Origin: an uncultured Bacteroidales bacterium
GTDB taxonomy: Bacteria; Bacteroidota; Bacteroidia; Bacteroidales; P3
Direction of reading: 5' to 3'
Length of the DNA stretch: 55,375 bases
Assembly (NCBI GenBank): GCA_900318175.1
Contig: ONJQ01000018.1
Coordinates: 1-55,375 of the forward strand
Shown here: positions 25,593 to 33,880 of the stretch, one piece after another
How positions within the stretch are numbered: the stretch's first letter is position 1
Layout of the letters: every line of letters starts with the position of its first letter
Notes under the pieces: generated by a model
Databases searched by the model: none
What the model was told of the DNA's origin: nothing
The model's input: only the letters and a program-made list of their open reading frames with translations
Translations under genes and position numbers: made by a program

Positions 25593-26815
25593 TGTCTTTC
25601 TTTTTTCTGTGATTTATTGATGAATATTGCGTAGCCGAGTACCACGGCAAAGCAAACCAGCGGGACGGAGTAAGAGATGTAAATGGAGAAGTTGTCGCTT
25701 AATAGTCCTTGCAGCGGAGTCAGCAATGCTCCGCCCAGAATGGCCATTATCAGGCCGGATGCTCCAATCTTGGCATCGCCTGGTTGTCCACCAAGGTCGG
25801 CGCGCTCCACATCCTCTAAGGCTAAGCCGTATATGGTGGGAAACATCAGGCTCATGAACACACTGATGGCTACCAGGAAACACACAAGCACCCATCCGCT
25901 TCCGGCCAAACCCACCACTGCGGCGGTGCTAATCAATGCCATTGTTGCGCCAAATATCAGTAGTTTCTGGGGGGCGAAGAACTTCATCAGCCATGTGTAG
26001 AAAAACCGCGAGAGGCAGAACCCAATGATGGAGATAAGGTACACTGTCGATGCCGACGCCTCGGTCACCCCAAGCTCCTGCATCACGATGCGGATGGTGA
26101 AACTCCAAACTCCAATCTGCGCTCCCACGTAGAAAAACTGTGCCACCACACCTCCGCGGTATCTCTTGTTGGCCCACAGCCTTCGGACAACGGCTTTCAG
26201 CCCCGTGACGGGTTCATCATCTTGTTTGCCCTTGGGCATCTTCACCACCAGCATCACAACCAAAATCCCAATCAGCACTAACCCCAAAGTCATATAGGTT
26301 CCCGAAATGGAGTACAGCGAGATGTCGCTGAGGATAAAGTATTTACTCAGCAATATGCCCATGATGGACCCTATCGGGTTAAAAGCCTGTGCTATGTTCA
26401 GCCGCCGAGTCGCTGTCTCTGGTGACCCCATCGAAAGGATATAGGGATTTGCCGTGGTTTCCAACACCGAGCAACCTCCCGCCATGATATAGATGGCAAT
26501 CAGGTAGAACCCATAGCTGGCTGCCTTGGCGGCGGGCATGAACAGAATGGCCCCCAAAGCATAGAGGCTCAGACCCAGCACCACTCCGCTCTTGTAGCTG
26601 TGTTTGCGGATAAACAGTGCTGCGGGCAGGGCAAGGCAGAAATAGGCCCCATAGAAGGCAAACTGAATGAGCGAAGTCTGCGTATCGCTCATCGACATAA
26701 TCTTCTTGAATGCCGACAACAATGTGTCGGTCATGTTGTTGGCCAGCCCCCACAGCAGGAACAGTGTGGTGACCAGCACAAACGACTTGGTATAAGGCTT
26801 CTCAATAGTCTTCAT
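25589..26815 (-). CDS. fucP: FucP-type L-fucose/proton symporter (MFS)
   Basis: A 408-residue inner-membrane transporter with 12 predicted helices. The N-terminal FVLVTTLFLLWGLANNMTDT block and the following SLIQFAFYGAYFCLALPAA helix are typical of FucP and its glucose/galactose relatives; ETTANPYILSMG and LNIAQAFNPIGS also fit. I chose the ATG at 26,815; an in-frame TTG at 26,830 would overlap the previous stop. Close FucP relatives carry other sugars, so fucose is probable but not certain. The adjacent mutarotase supports a 6-deoxy sugar. Confidence 0.85.
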   Translation of the reverse strand: MKTIEKPYTKSFVLVTTLFLLWGLANNMTDTLLSAFKKIMSMSDTQTSLIQFAFYGAYFCLALPAALFIRKHSYKSGVVLGLSLYALGAILFMPAAKAASYGFYLIAIYIMAGGCSVLETTANPYILSMGSPETATRRLNIAQAFNPIGSIMGILLSKYFILSDISLYSISGTYMTLGLVLIGILVVMLVVKMPKGKQDDEPVTGLKAVVRRLWANKRYRGGVVAQFFYVGAQIGVWSFTIRIVMQELGVTEASASTVYLISIIGFCLSRFFYTWLMKFFAPQKLLIFGATMALISTAAVVGLAGSGWVLVCFLVAISVFMSLMFPTIYGLALEDVERADLGGQPGDAKIGASGLIMAILGGALLTPLQGLLSDNFSIYISYSVPLVCFAVVLGYAIFINKSQKKERQ

Positions 26816-26826
26816 GGCTGCTGTGT

Positions 26827-28017
26827 TCAATTTCGTCTGATATGAATATCGATGGCTTCCCCGTGGTCTTGGCAGAACGTCTTGGCGTCGTCAACCACCA
26901 AGGCCAGGTACCCACCGCCTCCTGCTCCCGGCATCTTCCATGCGCGTACACCCGGCAGTTGTGAATACTTGTCTATGAATGACTGAACACAGCCCTGTAT
27001 CATGGCAGGGAAGAGGGTTGTCTGTGCTTCAAACGAAGCTTTATATGTCCTCGCAAAGCGATTCAAGTCCATCTCCAATATTGCCTTCCAACACTCGTCC
27101 GCAGCCTTTGCCAGCCTTTGCACATTCTCTTTCGTTATGTCCATTCCTGTGGTCACATCGCAGCCCGGCTTGCGTGGTTCCATGGGAATCAGGCAAAGGT
27201 GGCTCTCTAACCAGGCCAGTACCTTCTCGTCGTTGCAACGTTCAAAGCGCTCTGGCCAGAAATGGTTGTCGTAGTAGTGGCGGCACAGTCCGGGGATGCA
27301 GATCCCAATGGCGTCCTGTGCCCCGCTGATGATGCCGTCCTCGCGCTCAGGGCTGTTCTCGAAGCAGAACACCAACCGTGCCAGCATCTCAGGGTCCATC
27401 TTGGGCAGCTGGTACGGCCAGATGCGTTTAATCTGGTTCCGTGTCGAGGTCGACAGGCCGCACCGCTCCCTGATTTCAAAAGTGGGCAACAGCGAGATGG
27501 TGATGGCCCACCCCGGGGCGTAGCAGCTCACGTAGGGCTGGTCAATCCATGTGCCGGCAAGGTCCAGTCGTGTCGGCAGGCCATCGCCGTTCCCGTCGCT
27601 GTGGCCGAGGGTGGCCTTCAGGCTGGTCGAGCTGCGTGCTTCCATACCCTCGTGTGGCGTGCGCTCCAGCACCACATATTCCATTCCGCGTGCTTCGCAC
27701 AGCTTTCGTTTCTCCTCCGAGGCACCGTCCGAATTCACCACAAGCATATCCGGCTTTACGATGTCGAGTGTTGGAACAAAGTCCAGTATTCCGCTGCCTT
27801 GATTGATAAAGGCCTCTTTCACATATCGAATGGACTTGACCATAAATAGACGCTCGTTTTCTGGGTATAACGTCTTGTGGCCCTTATAGTGGAGGATAGT
27901 CTCGTCCGAGCCTATGCCTACATACAAGTCGCCATATTCAGCTGCTTGTCGGAAAAACTCCACATGCCCGCTGTGCAGCAGGTCGTAGCAGCCACTTACA
28001 AATACCTTTTTTACCAT
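26827..28017 (-). CDS. Nucleotidylyltransferase fused to a GHMP-kinase-like domain
   Basis: A 396-residue two-domain protein. Residues 1-125 are a cytidylyltransferase/RfaE-type nucleotidylyltransferase with FVSGCYDLLHSGHVEFF at 5-21 (the HxGH motif) and a VVNSDG...ERTPHEGMEARSSTSLK end (the usual SSTxL motif). Residues 148-396 resemble a GHMP kinase: PTRLDLAGTWIDQPYV at the sugar-binding start, GLSTSTR as a candidate ATP loop, SGAQDA, and PGAGGGGYLALVV near the C-terminus. Such a pair could phosphorylate a sugar and then activate it with a nucleotide, as HldE does with a different kinase fold. I start at the ATG at 28,017 because the strand MVKKVFVSG begins there; another ATG lies at 28,038. 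First gene of the fucP operon. Confidence 0.75.
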   Translation of the reverse strand: MVKKVFVSGCYDLLHSGHVEFFRQAAEYGDLYVGIGSDETILHYKGHKTLYPENERLFMVKSIRYVKEAFINQGSGILDFVPTLDIVKPDMLVVNSDGASEEKRKLCEARGMEYVVLERTPHEGMEARSSTSLKATLGHSDGNGDGLPTRLDLAGTWIDQPYVSCYAPGWAITISLLPTFEIRERCGLSTSTRNQIKRIWPYQLPKMDPEMLARLVFCFENSPEREDGIISGAQDAIGICIPGLCRHYYDNHFWPERFERCNDEKVLAWLESHLCLIPMEPRKPGCDVTTGMDITKENVQRLAKAADECWKAILEMDLNRFARTYKASFEAQTTLFPAMIQGCVQSFIDKYSQLPGVRAWKMPGAGGGGYLALVVDDAKTFCQDHGEAIDIHIRRN

Positions 28018-28073
28018 ATTGCAATAACGCCAAGGCATTCCTTTTATTGTGTATCCTCTTGCTTTGTGATTCT

Positions 28074-28112
28074 ACCACTCCAAGAGGGGCGAAATCGAGC
28101 TTTCGGAGTGGT
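28074..28112 (-). promoter_or_regulatory. Hairpin in the leader of the nucleotidylyltransferase/kinase operon
   Basis: ACCACTCC (28,074-28,081) and GGAGTGGT (28,105-28,112) form a perfect 8-bp stem, and within the loop CGAAA and TTTCG pair again. It sits 36-57 bp before the two possible start codons and has no T-run after it on the minus strand, so it is not an obvious terminator. It might be an operator palindrome or an RNA leader element; function unknown. Confidence 0.35.
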
Positions 28113-28204
28113 GAAAATCCCGTTTTGCAAGGAGTAATTAGTAAGTATTGCAAAAATTATTTCTCTGAAATACAATGATTAATCATCTATTTTGAAAATA
28201 ATTC

Positions 28205-28235
28205 TTTGCTAATTGAAAAAAAAGTAGTACTTTTG
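28205..28235 (+). promoter_or_regulatory. Promoter of the tRNA-Gln gene
   Basis: TTTG at 28,205-28,208 and TACTTTTG at 28,228-28,235 match the Bacteroidota -33 and -7 boxes with a 19-bp spacer. The spacer holds TTG plus A8 (28,213-28,223), a feature shared with other promoters in this window. The tRNA begins about 50 bp downstream. Confidence 0.82.
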
Positions 28236-28285
28236 CACCCGCTTTTGAGAGGAAAGACGCTCTCTCAAATCTGTAGAAAACAGAT

Positions 28286-28356
28286 TGTCCATTGGTGTAA
28301 TGGTAGCACATCTGACTCTGGATCAGCCAGTCTAGGTTCGAGTCCTGGATGGACAA
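28286..28356 (+). tRNA. tRNA-Gln (anticodon CTG)
   Basis: A 71-base cloverleaf. The acceptor arms TGTCCAT (28,286-28,292) and ATGGACA (28,349-28,355) pair fully, with discriminator A at 28,356. The D-loop has GTAATGGTAG, the anticodon loop CTCTGGA (28,316-28,322) gives CTG, and the T-arm carries GGTTCGAGTCC. CTG reads the glutamine codon CAG. CCA is not encoded. Its own promoter precedes and a terminator follows. Confidence 0.93.
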
Positions 28357-28360
28357 CAGA

Positions 28361-28397
28361 AAAGGCCGAAATCGAAAGATTCCGGCCTTTCTTTTTT
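28361..28397 (+). terminator. Rho-independent terminator after tRNA-Gln
   Basis: AAAGGCCGAAATC (28,361-28,373), loop GAAA, and GATTCCGGCCTTT (28,378-28,390) pair with one mismatch, followed by CTTTTTTT. It begins a few bases after the tRNA 3' end. Confidence 0.9.
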
Positions 28398-28453
28398 TGT
28401 CTCAATCCTATCCAACTCCTGTTGTTCTGATACCGCTGCCAGATTCAGTTGTG

Positions 28454-28503
28454 CAAAAAGTGAGGGGGCAGAGACCCAGACTGCCTGTCTGGCTCATGCC
28501 CCC
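28454..28503 (-). terminator. Terminator of the OMP_b-brl_3 receptor operon
   Basis: On the minus strand GGGGGCA/TGCCCCC (arms at 28,497-28,503 and 28,464-28,470) with an inner CCAGAC/GTCTGG stem is followed by a T5 run (28,455-28,459 read as A on the plus strand). It lies about 30 bp after the stop of the receptor gene. Confidence 0.85.
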
Positions 28504-28535
28504 TGCTGAGTGAAATGATGTGAGTAATGGGCGGA

Positions 28536-31199
28536 TTATTCTGTTGTAGTGGTGCTGCTGTCCTCCGAGCCTTCTTTCGAGCGGTTCTCCAGTTCCATCT
28601 TACCGAAACGGAGCGTTATGCCTGCCGAGATATAGCGGCTGTTGAGCGTATAGTTGTTGCTATCTTTGAGCAGGTAGGGGTTGGTGTTGGTTGAGCCGGA
28701 ACCAATTGTCTTACCCCAGTTGAAGATGTCCTGCACGTTGATGTAGGCTGAGAGTTTGCGCTTGAAGAAGTCGGCACGGACACCGCAGTTCAGGAAGTAG
28801 CGTGCCTTGCGTTCAGCGGCCAGGCTGATGGTGGGCGATGAATAGTTGGCCGAGGCGAAGACCTGATACTTGTCAAACACCTTGACCCATGTGTTCAGGC
28901 GCACACTCCACGACACTCTGTGGTTCTCCAGCACCCCCTTTGCCCCTTGGTCAAAGTGGTAGCCGTAGTCGTAGACATTGGTGTAAAGTCTCACATTGAC
29001 AAATCCCGACGGGCGGAAGGTGACGAATGCTGTTCCTCCCACGCGGTAGGATGATCCCATGTTGTACGGCACGGTGAACTGCACAATGCGGTCCAGTATC
29101 GGGTCAATCTCGTCCGTCGAGGTGGTCAGACTGCTTATCTCGTTGGTGCTGAATCGGGCGTAACCTTCCAGTCCCACGCTGCCAAAGGTCATGAAGTATT
29201 TGTTCCAGCCTATCTCGGCGTTGTGGGTATAGGAGTAGGTGATGTCTCTGTTGCCGGTCGAATAGCTGTCCACCGAATAGCGCTTGTAGGTGGTGATGTT
29301 CTCCTCGCTGGGTCGGCGCATACGCATGGAGTAGTTGAGCTTGAAGTTGTGCATGCTCTCCGTGCGGTAGGACAGATGGATGGAGGGGTTGTAGGTGAGG
29401 AAACCCCGTGCCATGCTGTCGATGGTGAAGGGGAAAGTCTCACTTCCGTAATACTTGAAGTCTATGTGCTCATATTGTGCACCGAGGCCCAGTTCCATGG
29501 TGAAGTTCCCAAAACGGCGGGTCCATTCCACGTCGGCTTCCACCGAGTGCTCCAAATCGTCGAAGTCATAGCTCCGCAATTCGTCTCTCACTTCGCTGGT
29601 GGACGCACTGTCCACCACATTGTAGCGGCGCGAAGTGTTTTTCAGCCCGTATCCCAACCCAAACGACAGCTCTCCCTCTTGGCTGTAGGGGCGGTTGTAG
29701 CGCACATTGGCGTCGACGTTGTTGTTGTGGTACTTGTCTAAATAGCACTTGTCGTAATTGAAGAGCGATACAGTGGTGTATTGGCGGATAAAGTCGTTTT
29801 GGCTGTTCCCGTTGCTGAAATTGGAGTGCAGGCTGGCTCGGATGTTGTGGCCGTTTTTGTCAAACTTGTGGGTATAGTCCAGGCCGGCCATGCCAAATCC
29901 ATTGGTCGCCTGTGAGTTGTTCGTGTCAAAATAGTGGAAGTAGTTGTAGGGGTCAAGGTCCGTGCGCTGCCTGTCGTAGAGGCTTGTGCTCTTATTGCCG
30001 CTCAGATTGTAGCTGCCCATAAACTCGATGTTCGTCATCGTGTCTATCTCGTAGCTGATGTGTGCAAACACATTTCCGCTCAGTCTCCTGCTGTTGCTCT
30101 CGCTGTTGTAGCTCTCTGTGGCAACGGTGTCGTAAGTGCTGTCGGGCACGGGGTTGTGGTCCTTGCGGTAGGTGGTCTTGCTCCATCCCTGCGAGTTGTT
30201 ATAATTGTAGCGGCCACTGGCATACAGGTTCACGGACAGCTTCTCGTTGGCCCAGGTGTATGACAGCCACGGCGATACGAAAGGTTGCGTAGCCCCGTTC
30301 ACGCCGAAGCTGATGAAGTGGTTGCTCTTAATGTATGCCGAAGTGATGATGTTGATGACGGCTTCAGCACTGGTGGCGTACTTGGCGGACGGGTTCGTGA
30401 TGGTCTCGATGCGGTCCAAGGCGTTGGCAGGCAGGGTTTCGAGGTAGGTCTTCAGGTTCTCCTCCGTAAGGCGGGAGGGCTTGTCGTTCACCCAGATCTC
30501 GACGCTCGACACGCCGCGCAACGTGATGTTCCCTTCAATGTCCACCTCTACGCCCGGGGCGTTCTGTAGGGCGTCGCTCGTGGTGCCGGTCTGTATGGTC
30601 GGGTCGTCGGCCACGTTGTATATCAGCTTTTCACCATCCATGGCATACAGGGGGCGTGCCGCTGTCACCTTCACCTCTGTCAGGGTTGTGGCCCCCGGTG
30701 CCAATTTCAAGGTGCCCAAGGCCGTATTGTTGGTGACGGTGAAGGGTATCAGCACATTCTTGTATCCGATGGCCGACACGCGCAGCAGCATGTTGCCCTG
30801 CGGTATGTTGGTCAGCTCAAAGTAACCGTTCAAGTCCGTGATGCCGCCTTTGATCATCGAGGTGTCCTCGGCGCTGAGCACTGCCAGGTTGACGTATGGG
30901 ATGGCCTCGCCACTGACGCTGTCCTGCAGTGTGCCGACTACCTTAAACACATCGCCTTCGCGCACCGTCTTCTTCTGGCGCACTTGCTGTGCCTTCTCCG
31001 CGGCCTCCATTTGCTGACGCTGCCGTCTGTAGCGTTCGCGCTCGCTCATTGTGGAGCTGTTTCTGCTGCCTTCAGGAGGGGGTCCCATGGGGCGTCCGCT
31101 GCCCGGAAAACCTCCCGGCTGGGCCAATACTGTGGGGGTGAGTGTAAGGAAAAACAGCAGTGCTGCTGTCGAAAAGAATGTTGTGCGTGTAGCTTTCAT
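28536..31199 (-). CDS. Outer-membrane beta-barrel protein, TonB-receptor-like (OMP_b-brl_3)
   Basis: An 887-residue outer-membrane protein. A signal peptide (residues 1-26, ending VLAQ) is followed by a Pro/Gly-rich and Arg/Gln-rich linker (27-80). A carboxypeptidase-regulatory-like domain follows at about 86-172 (VGTLQDSVSGEAIPYVNLAVL, GGITDLNGYFEL). A plug-like region at 180-290 contains DALQNAPGVEVDIEGNITLRG and ANALDRIETITNPSAKY. A long beta-barrel runs to the C-terminus and ends ISAGITLRF. Proteins of this type resemble TonB-dependent receptors but lack a SusD partner, and none is encoded nearby. Ligand unknown. It follows the MATE gene by 56 bp on the same strand. Confidence 0.87.
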   Translation of the reverse strand: MKATRTTFFSTAALLFFLTLTPTVLAQPGGFPGSGRPMGPPPEGSRNSSTMSERERYRRQRQQMEAAEKAQQVRQKKTVREGDVFKVVGTLQDSVSGEAIPYVNLAVLSAEDTSMIKGGITDLNGYFELTNIPQGNMLLRVSAIGYKNVLIPFTVTNNTALGTLKLAPGATTLTEVKVTAARPLYAMDGEKLIYNVADDPTIQTGTTSDALQNAPGVEVDIEGNITLRGVSSVEIWVNDKPSRLTEENLKTYLETLPANALDRIETITNPSAKYATSAEAVINIITSAYIKSNHFISFGVNGATQPFVSPWLSYTWANEKLSVNLYASGRYNYNNSQGWSKTTYRKDHNPVPDSTYDTVATESYNSESNSRRLSGNVFAHISYEIDTMTNIEFMGSYNLSGNKSTSLYDRQRTDLDPYNYFHYFDTNNSQATNGFGMAGLDYTHKFDKNGHNIRASLHSNFSNGNSQNDFIRQYTTVSLFNYDKCYLDKYHNNNVDANVRYNRPYSQEGELSFGLGYGLKNTSRRYNVVDSASTSEVRDELRSYDFDDLEHSVEADVEWTRRFGNFTMELGLGAQYEHIDFKYYGSETFPFTIDSMARGFLTYNPSIHLSYRTESMHNFKLNYSMRMRRPSEENITTYKRYSVDSYSTGNRDITYSYTHNAEIGWNKYFMTFGSVGLEGYARFSTNEISSLTTSTDEIDPILDRIVQFTVPYNMGSSYRVGGTAFVTFRPSGFVNVRLYTNVYDYGYHFDQGAKGVLENHRVSWSVRLNTWVKVFDKYQVFASANYSSPTISLAAERKARYFLNCGVRADFFKRKLSAYINVQDIFNWGKTIGSGSTNTNPYLLKDSNNYTLNSRYISAGITLRFGKMELENRSKEGSEDSSTTTTE

Positions 31200-31255
31200 A
31201 TAATACTGTTTTATTTTTTTCTGTCTAATATCATTTTGTCTCGTTCAGTCTCTTT

Positions 31256-32632
31256 TTATTGCTCCGGAGTCGAAATTTTTTTCTGCCGTTGCATCACTAT
31301 GGCGTAGACGGCAATAACTATCGTCGTCAGCAGTTCTGCGCAGGGTACGGCGAGCCACAGCCCCGGGGTGCCCAGCACGCCGGGCAGCACCGCAAAGGCC
31401 GCCACCAGGAACACGATGCCCCGCAGGATGGTGAACAGACTGGCGGCACTGGACCGCTCGATGCTTTGAAGGTAGCCCACGATGCAGATGTTCAAGGCCA
31501 TAAACAGGAAGCCGGAACCGTAGTAGGGCAGTCCTGTCGAGGCGATGGCATAGGTCGGGCTCTCTGGCGTGAGGAAGCAGAGCACCACCGTGGGCGAGAA
31601 GAAGAGGAACACAAGGCTCACCAGCACCCCTATCACCACGGACACCAACAGGCTGAACCGCACTGTGCCCAAGACTCTGGGCCGCTTCCCGGCTCCGTGG
31701 TTGAAGCTGATGATGGGCTGTGCCGACTGTGCCACGGCGTTGCAAATCATGTACACCAAGGGGAAGAGATAGCACGCAATGCTGTAGGCCGCCACCCCTT
31801 CGTCGCCAATGTGGAGCATGAAGGCCAGATTACCGCTCAGCATCATTACCGCCACCGCTATCTCTCCCACCAAGCCGGGGAACCCCACACGCACCATATA
31901 GCCTATGTTGCGCAGCGTGAGCCTCAGACTGGTCCAGGTGGTTTTGAGCCGATACAGGCGCAGTGTCCGTGAGCGGAACAGCATGTAGTACGCCACCATC
32001 AGGGTGCCCACCAGTCCGCCGATGTCCGTTGCCAAGGCTGCCCCCATCAGCCCCATCCCGCAGGGAAAGATGAAAACATAGTCCAACACAATGTTCACCA
32101 AAGCAGGGATGATGTTTGAGAACATGGCAAAGCGGGGCGACCCGTCCAGCCGGATGACAAACAGTCCGAGGGTCTCAATCATCAGCAACAGGCAGGTGGG
32201 CAAGAACCACAGGTAGTACACCCTTGTGGGCTCATACAGCGTCCCATCCACACCCAGCAGATGCAGCACCGTGCCGGGGAACAGGTAGCAGAATGCACCC
32301 ATCAGCACTGAGACGCCAATCCCCGCTCCGAAGGCCTGTGTCACGTTGATGCGGGCCGCTTTGTTGTTGCCCTTCGAGAGGTGGATGGCTGCCACCACGC
32401 TGGCACCCACCCCAAGCATCATCCCCAGCCCGTTGATGAGCATCATGATGGGGGCTATAAGGTTGATGGCGGCCAGCCCATAGGCCCCGATGCCGTGTCC
32501 GACAAATATGCCGTCCGACAGGAGGAATGCCATGTTGAACAGCATCCCCAGCAGGGTGGGGAAGAAGATGCTGGCAAACAAACGCCCTATACTGGCGTTG
32601 CCGAAATCGATGTTGTCTCTGTTGTCGTACAT
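31256..32632 (-). CDS. MATE-family efflux transporter
   Basis: A 458-residue inner-membrane protein with 12 predicted helices in two related halves. The N-terminal half has SIGRLFASIFFPTLLGMLFN and DGIFVGHGIGAYGLAAINL, and the second half GEIAVAVMMLSGNLAFMLHIGDEGVAAYSI, both typical MatE repeats. MATE proteins export drugs or metabolites in exchange for Na+ or H+; the substrate cannot be inferred. It lies upstream of the receptor gene on the same strand. Confidence 0.9.
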   Translation of the reverse strand: MYDNRDNIDFGNASIGRLFASIFFPTLLGMLFNMAFLLSDGIFVGHGIGAYGLAAINLIAPIMMLINGLGMMLGVGASVVAAIHLSKGNNKAARINVTQAFGAGIGVSVLMGAFCYLFPGTVLHLLGVDGTLYEPTRVYYLWFLPTCLLLMIETLGLFVIRLDGSPRFAMFSNIIPALVNIVLDYVFIFPCGMGLMGAALATDIGGLVGTLMVAYYMLFRSRTLRLYRLKTTWTSLRLTLRNIGYMVRVGFPGLVGEIAVAVMMLSGNLAFMLHIGDEGVAAYSIACYLFPLVYMICNAVAQSAQPIISFNHGAGKRPRVLGTVRFSLLVSVVIGVLVSLVFLFFSPTVVLCFLTPESPTYAIASTGLPYYGSGFLFMALNICIVGYLQSIERSSAASLFTILRGIVFLVAAFAVLPGVLGTPGLWLAVPCAELLTTIVIAVYAIVMQRQKKISTPEQ

Positions 32633-32671
32633 AGTCTGACTGTTTCCCCCTTTATTATAAGCAACGAGAAA

Positions 32672-32707
32672 GGGGCTGGGGGCGGACCTCTGCCGTCTCC
32701 CAGTCCC
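32672..32707 (-). terminator. Likely terminator of the DUF975 gene
   Basis: GGGGCTGGG (32,672-32,680) and CCCAGTCCC (32,699-32,707) pair with one wobble and the inner GGCGGA/TCTGCC extends the stem. Read on the minus strand it is followed by CCTTTCTC. It lies about 110 bp after the DUF975 stop and 40 bp before the MATE start. Confidence 0.5.
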
Positions 32708-32814
32708 TGCTCTGCGGATTGCCGCTGATGGGTTGTTTCTAAGTTGTTATGCTTTTTGCTGCCTTCGGTCCTGGCACTCCTTTTGGCAAGGGTGGCTCGC
32801 GAACCGGTGAGGCT

Positions 32815-33426
32815 TTAGGCTTGGCGTGCTTTCAGTTCTTCGTAAAACTTGGCGCGGGCGGTCGCCATATAGGGGCACACCCACAGCAAGCCGATACCAA
32901 AGGTGATGAAGCCTAACAGTAGCCAGCCAATAAAACTGAGGTCAAGCAGGAACAGCTTGGTCTTGAATCCCTTCATCATTTGCTGGCTGCGCCGCAGGCT
33001 GTCGGAAACCCCCATCTCGGGGTTGTCGTGAAGGATGTAGGGCGTCATGGCGTAGGAGTAGGCTTTCACAATGCCGGGTATGACCAGCAGCAGTGACCAC
33101 AGGAACACAAAGAGCGCCACCAGCAGCGAGGCTCCCAACCAGCGTCCGTAGTGGTTGAACACCGCAAAGGGACGTGTCACCAAATTGTCCTCCTCGGCCT
33201 CGCCGCGCACATATTGCAGGTAGGCAACAGAAAGTCCGAAGCCCAGAGGCGCGGACACCAACAATCCCGCAACGGGGATAGAACTGGCCATAGAAGCCAC
33301 CGCCGCATAAAGCAGCGTGCACAGCACTGGGTAGAGCCACTGCCCACGCAGATGCTCCAAGGCAGCGTGTCTCAGCTGGCTGTTGGTCGGCATGGTGGTA
33401 GGGTTGATTGGGTGTATTGTTTCCAT
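32815..33426 (-). CDS. DUF975-family membrane protein
   Basis: A 203-residue inner-membrane protein from the ATG at 33,426 (METIHPINP). A longer frame to 33,519 runs through the promoter and is not used. Features are a soluble N-terminus with RHAALEHLRGQW near residues 20-31 (typical of DUF975), several hydrophobic helices, and SYAMTPYILHDNPEMGVSDSL near 128-148, the best conserved family segment. Function unknown. It diverges from the barrel gene at 33,881. Confidence 0.8.
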   Translation of the reverse strand: METIHPINPTTMPTNSQLRHAALEHLRGQWLYPVLCTLLYAAVASMASSIPVAGLLVSAPLGFGLSVAYLQYVRGEAEEDNLVTRPFAVFNHYGRWLGASLLVALFVFLWSLLLVIPGIVKAYSYAMTPYILHDNPEMGVSDSLRRSQQMMKGFKTKLFLLDLSFIGWLLLGFITFGIGLLWVCPYMATARAKFYEELKARQA

Positions 33427-33454
33427 AACTATCTTGTTTGTATTATTCAGCGTG

Positions 33455-33477
33455 CAAAGATACACATTTTTTTTCAA
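33455..33477 (-). promoter_or_regulatory. Promoter of the DUF975 gene
   Basis: On the minus strand TATCTTTG (33,462-33,455) is a perfect -7 box, preceded by TTG plus A8. The leader to the ATG at 33,426 would be about 25 nt. The -33 box is not clear at the usual distance. Confidence 0.75.
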
Positions 33478-33620
33478 TCGGAGTTTTTTTTCTCTCCCAA
33501 TGCAGCTGCGATTCTGCAAATACCATGCTTATATGTATGGAAACCATATTTTTATACATTATCCATTTTCGTTTTTTTTCTTCCCCTTGTTCTCTCGTCA
33601 GTGCGGTGGCTGTCCGTTTT

Positions 33621-33739
33621 CTCCAACTTCGCTCCTTCTCGGACTCTTCTCGCTCATTTGTTATTTCATTTATCCAAGGAAAAAGGAAGAAATGAGGAAC
33701 AAATGTTAGAGAACTGAGGAAGAAGGAGCGAAGATGGAG
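33621..33739. repeat. Palindromic repeat element, copy 1
   Basis: Arms 33,621-33,639 and 33,721-33,739 pair over 19 bp with one mismatch, and inner segments CATTTGTT (33,655-33,662) and AACAAATG (33,698-33,705) also pair. The 30-bp segment 33,690-33,719 (AAATGAGGAAC...AGAACTGAGG) recurs exactly at 45,388-45,417. Both copies lie between divergent genes and have the same orientation. Confidence 0.75.
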
Positions 33740-33868
33740 CAAAGGTGGGTTGTAAGTGCCAACGGACTACGGCGGTTTGTGGGCGTTTGTGGGCCGCCGC
33801 TCCGCCTACCGGACACGGCGAGGAGTGCGTTTTTGCATTGAGAAATGGGCTAATTGAAAAAAATAGTG

Positions 33869-33876
33869 TATCTTTG
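33869..33876 (+). promoter_or_regulatory. -7 box of the outer-membrane barrel gene
   Basis: TATCTTTG at 33,869-33,876, preceded by TTG plus A7 at 33,854-33,863. The ATG is at 33,881, so the transcript would begin at or within a few bases of the start codon, leaving no room for a ribosome-binding site. Confidence 0.7.
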
Positions 33877-33880
33877 CAGC

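Larger units (their letters stand above)
33427..33880. other. 454-bp divergent intergenic region with promoters and a palindromic repeat
   Basis: Holds the promoter of the DUF975 gene (minus), the -7 box of the barrel gene (plus), a dispersed repeat with long imperfect inverted arms (33,621-33,739), and a tandem 10-mer GTTTGTGGGC (33,775-33,784 and 33,785-33,794) flanked by CGGCGG/CCGCCG. No coding sequence is evident. Confidence 0.75.

Noticed and set aside
33427-33519. N-terminal extension of the DUF975 protein
   Set aside because: The extra codons run through the promoter box at 33,455-33,462, so they would not be transcribed.
33854-33880. TTG as start of the outer-membrane barrel protein
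   Set aside because: The TTG and following codons coincide with the promoter A-tract and -7 box; the ATG at 33,881 opens a clean signal peptide.
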